This document shows, in pieces, positions 21,601-22,159 of a stretch of 22,159 nucleotides of DNA; position 1 is the first letter of the stretch; each line of letters begins with the position of its first letter. Origin of the DNA: Planctomycetota bacterium (lineage in GTDB: Bacteria > Planctomycetota > PUPC01 > JACPCR01); the NCBI GenBank assembly GCA_030740295.1, contig JASLXP010000795.1:1-22159 (forward strand), given 5' to 3'. Under the pieces are notes generated by a model, which worked only from the letters and a program-made list of their open reading frames with translations, was not told the origin of the DNA and searched no databases. The translations under genes were made by a program, and so were the position numbers.

Positions 21601-22159
21601 AATCGTCACCGTGCCACTGTCCGTATTGCCGACGGTGTTGATGGTCAGATCGTTGGCGGCATCTGCGGTCAGTGTGGACTCTCCAAAGTTCACAAAGCCG
21701 GCGTTGGCATCTCCACCGTCTTCCGTATCAATCGTGGCGTCGCCGGTCACAATCACCAGCCCGCCGCCGGTGACGTTCAGGTCGCCGAGGTCTGCGCCGT
21801 TAGCATCCAGCGAGATGTCGGCACTGATGGAGACGTTACCGGCCGTAGTACTATTGCTGCCGGTATTGACAGTCAGGTCATTCACAAAGTTGCCGCCCGC
21901 ATTGCCGAACTGGCCGAGCACCACCTGCCCGCCATCCACATTGCTGGAGGCATCCAGATTCAGGTCGAGCCCTGCGCCCGTGCCGGAGATATCGACGCCG
22001 GTCATCATCACGATGTTGCCTGCGCCGTCTGCCCCCTGCTCGGTATCAATCGTGATGTTCGCACTGATGCGCACGTCGCTGCCAAAGGTCACGGTGCCTT
22101 CGACAAAGATATCGTTGCTCAGGCTGATGATGCCGTCCGTATTGGCGGAGGTCAGCACG
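18646..22159 (-). CDS. Giant beta-strand-repeat surface protein, C-terminal part
   Basis: Open to the window edge; 1170 residues are visible and the N-terminus lies outside. The first ~945 visible residues are Gly/Thr/Asp/Asn/Val-rich repeats of filamentous-haemagglutinin type. At about residues 665-870 there are short tandem repeats such as GNVNASGSVQQTSNTGSVTT and GGSVSTGALTAGADATINSG. The last ~220 residues differ: a Val/Glu-rich linker (VVIELPVIEVQVVEQP), then a mainly helical, charged domain ending in AAFPTTYGLLQQMAAE. There is no autotransporter barrel, LPXTG or PEP-CTERM signal at the C-terminus. If secreted, an N-terminal two-partner-secretion domain or another route outside the window would be needed. 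It is likely an adhesin or outer-layer protein. The TAA stop adjoins a heptamer array. Confidence 0.85.
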   Translation of the reverse strand, partial: VLTSANTDGIISLSNDIFVEGTVTFGSDVRISANITIDTEQGADGAGNIVMMTGVDISGTGAGLDLNLDASSNVDGGQVVLGQFGNAGGNFVNDLTVNTGSNSTTAGNVSISADISLDANGADLGDLNVTGGGLVIVTGDATIDTEDGGDANAGFVNFGESTLTADAANDLTINTVGNTDSGTVTITGADSSGGAFIDDLTITTNSTSSATINLNGTVTTDGDQSYDSGLIDLPNVNVVSNNGSVTLSSNITSAANVVITAGLNINLNGVDTIDAGGQDVTLTATDFTATGSLTTQNVDDLGFNISGTASVNGAVSFNAATLSTGAGSLSSAGNTVDLNITGAVDLDLDINTGGANFQVSGTSFDNTGGDVSTAGGEILVQTTGALTIGGDLNAGSGNVTFGEATSMTGGGTIFAATLTGLNATSNTFIINGAGGVGTLNTVAIDITNIVGGVNADTITINGGVLPGTINAGDGNDNITLQNGGQLTSNVINGEAGQDDLTIDFSGGTNVAPFDGLTFNGGDPTANPGDSLFLTNSGLFTSASFNFTNPSDGSITLTGTSTGTINYTGLEPVFALIGTQNINFEFNGGNETITVDDNGTSNDGLSSIDSDQGEQVIFQNPNQNLNIDANAGNDTINVNGSDTGLASDVTITGQNDLTVSDVNLQNSGVTIQSTGGSVTAGDITAGDVTTTAQDNLNAGNVNASGSVQQTSNTGSVTTGSVEADGSVTQTAQGSVNTGSVTAGNDVSQTANTGTVTTDDITATNGTVEITTSNQNINVGDVSSGAGQTIDTGGGSVSTGALTAGADATINSGGGSITTGDFSATDATVDSSGGTVSLDNVSADDFSIDGGGGTVSFEEIIATGDVSLVSAGGTINLEGDLISTLGALLIDAATFTTSGDATLTSTELTLDTAIDSQTNGIIDLDAGIVNFEKSFTISGGTSARTQEGGVEGKNVQLGAEVVIELPVIEVQVVEQPDVNTELIALLKQFGIELEGLEGISTKIIEPLSSERAQLGNLPTPLQTAQAMSALNETLSTTPAPEATEEFKQKLADASGKLMDSDDPIKALEELQNDEFVKNSPEAQTKLKALANLLDMSLEVEDSDDPDATFKTLREKSPWLKDAQNFLAQARALLIQKGKSPKFAAQLFMVKYAKPIQAAFPTTYGLLQQMAAE

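Overview
The window comes from a Gram-negative-type bacterium with a fairly high GC content. A very large secreted alpha-2-macroglobulin, a beta-strand-repeat adhesin, envelope glycosyltransferases and intergenic space packed with short repeats would fit a member of the PVC group (Kiritimatiellota, Lentisphaerae, Planctomycetes or relatives). This is inference from gene content; there is no marker gene here to settle it.

Layout, left to right. (1) 1-314 is repeat-rich intergenic DNA, followed by a family 2 glycosyltransferase with a TPR tail (315-1484, +). (2) 1506-2118 holds a second copy of the last 207 bp of the macroglobulin gene and a cluster of about 35-bp repeats. (3) 2119-8541 (-) encodes a 2140-residue alpha-2-macroglobulin whose thioester motif is lost. 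(4) 8875-10332 (-) encodes a multi-pass GT-C type glycosyltransferase. (5) 11038-17197 (+) is a cluster of four paralogous genes (369, 372, 365 and 358 residues). Their products are Asn/Gln/Asp/Ser/Ala-rich proteins that I do not recognise; each appears to be built from five A/B repeat pairs (ten half-units). Each gene has a clear ribosome binding site and its own intergenic spacer, and the cluster closes with a strong terminator. (6) 17473-18495 (-) encodes a sugar-nucleotide epimerase/dehydratase. (7) 18646 to the window end (-) is the C-terminal part of a giant beta-strand-repeat surface protein.

Common theme: most genes concern the envelope or cell surface (sugar-nucleotide modification, glycosyl transfer, macroglobulin, adhesin). 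The four-paralog solenoid cluster is the best candidate for an undescribed system, perhaps a fibre, matrix or scaffold protein family. No signal peptide is visible in these four proteins, so their location is open.

A second theme is a set of degenerate heptanucleotide tandem arrays in several word families: C(G/C)AG(T/C)AT, TTAC(T/G)(C/T)A, CGGGATG, AGGAATC, CGGAGAC and ATGGTTG. They crowd intergenic space up to the start or stop codons. In the macroglobulin gene they enter the coding sequence twice, once forming most of the signal peptide.
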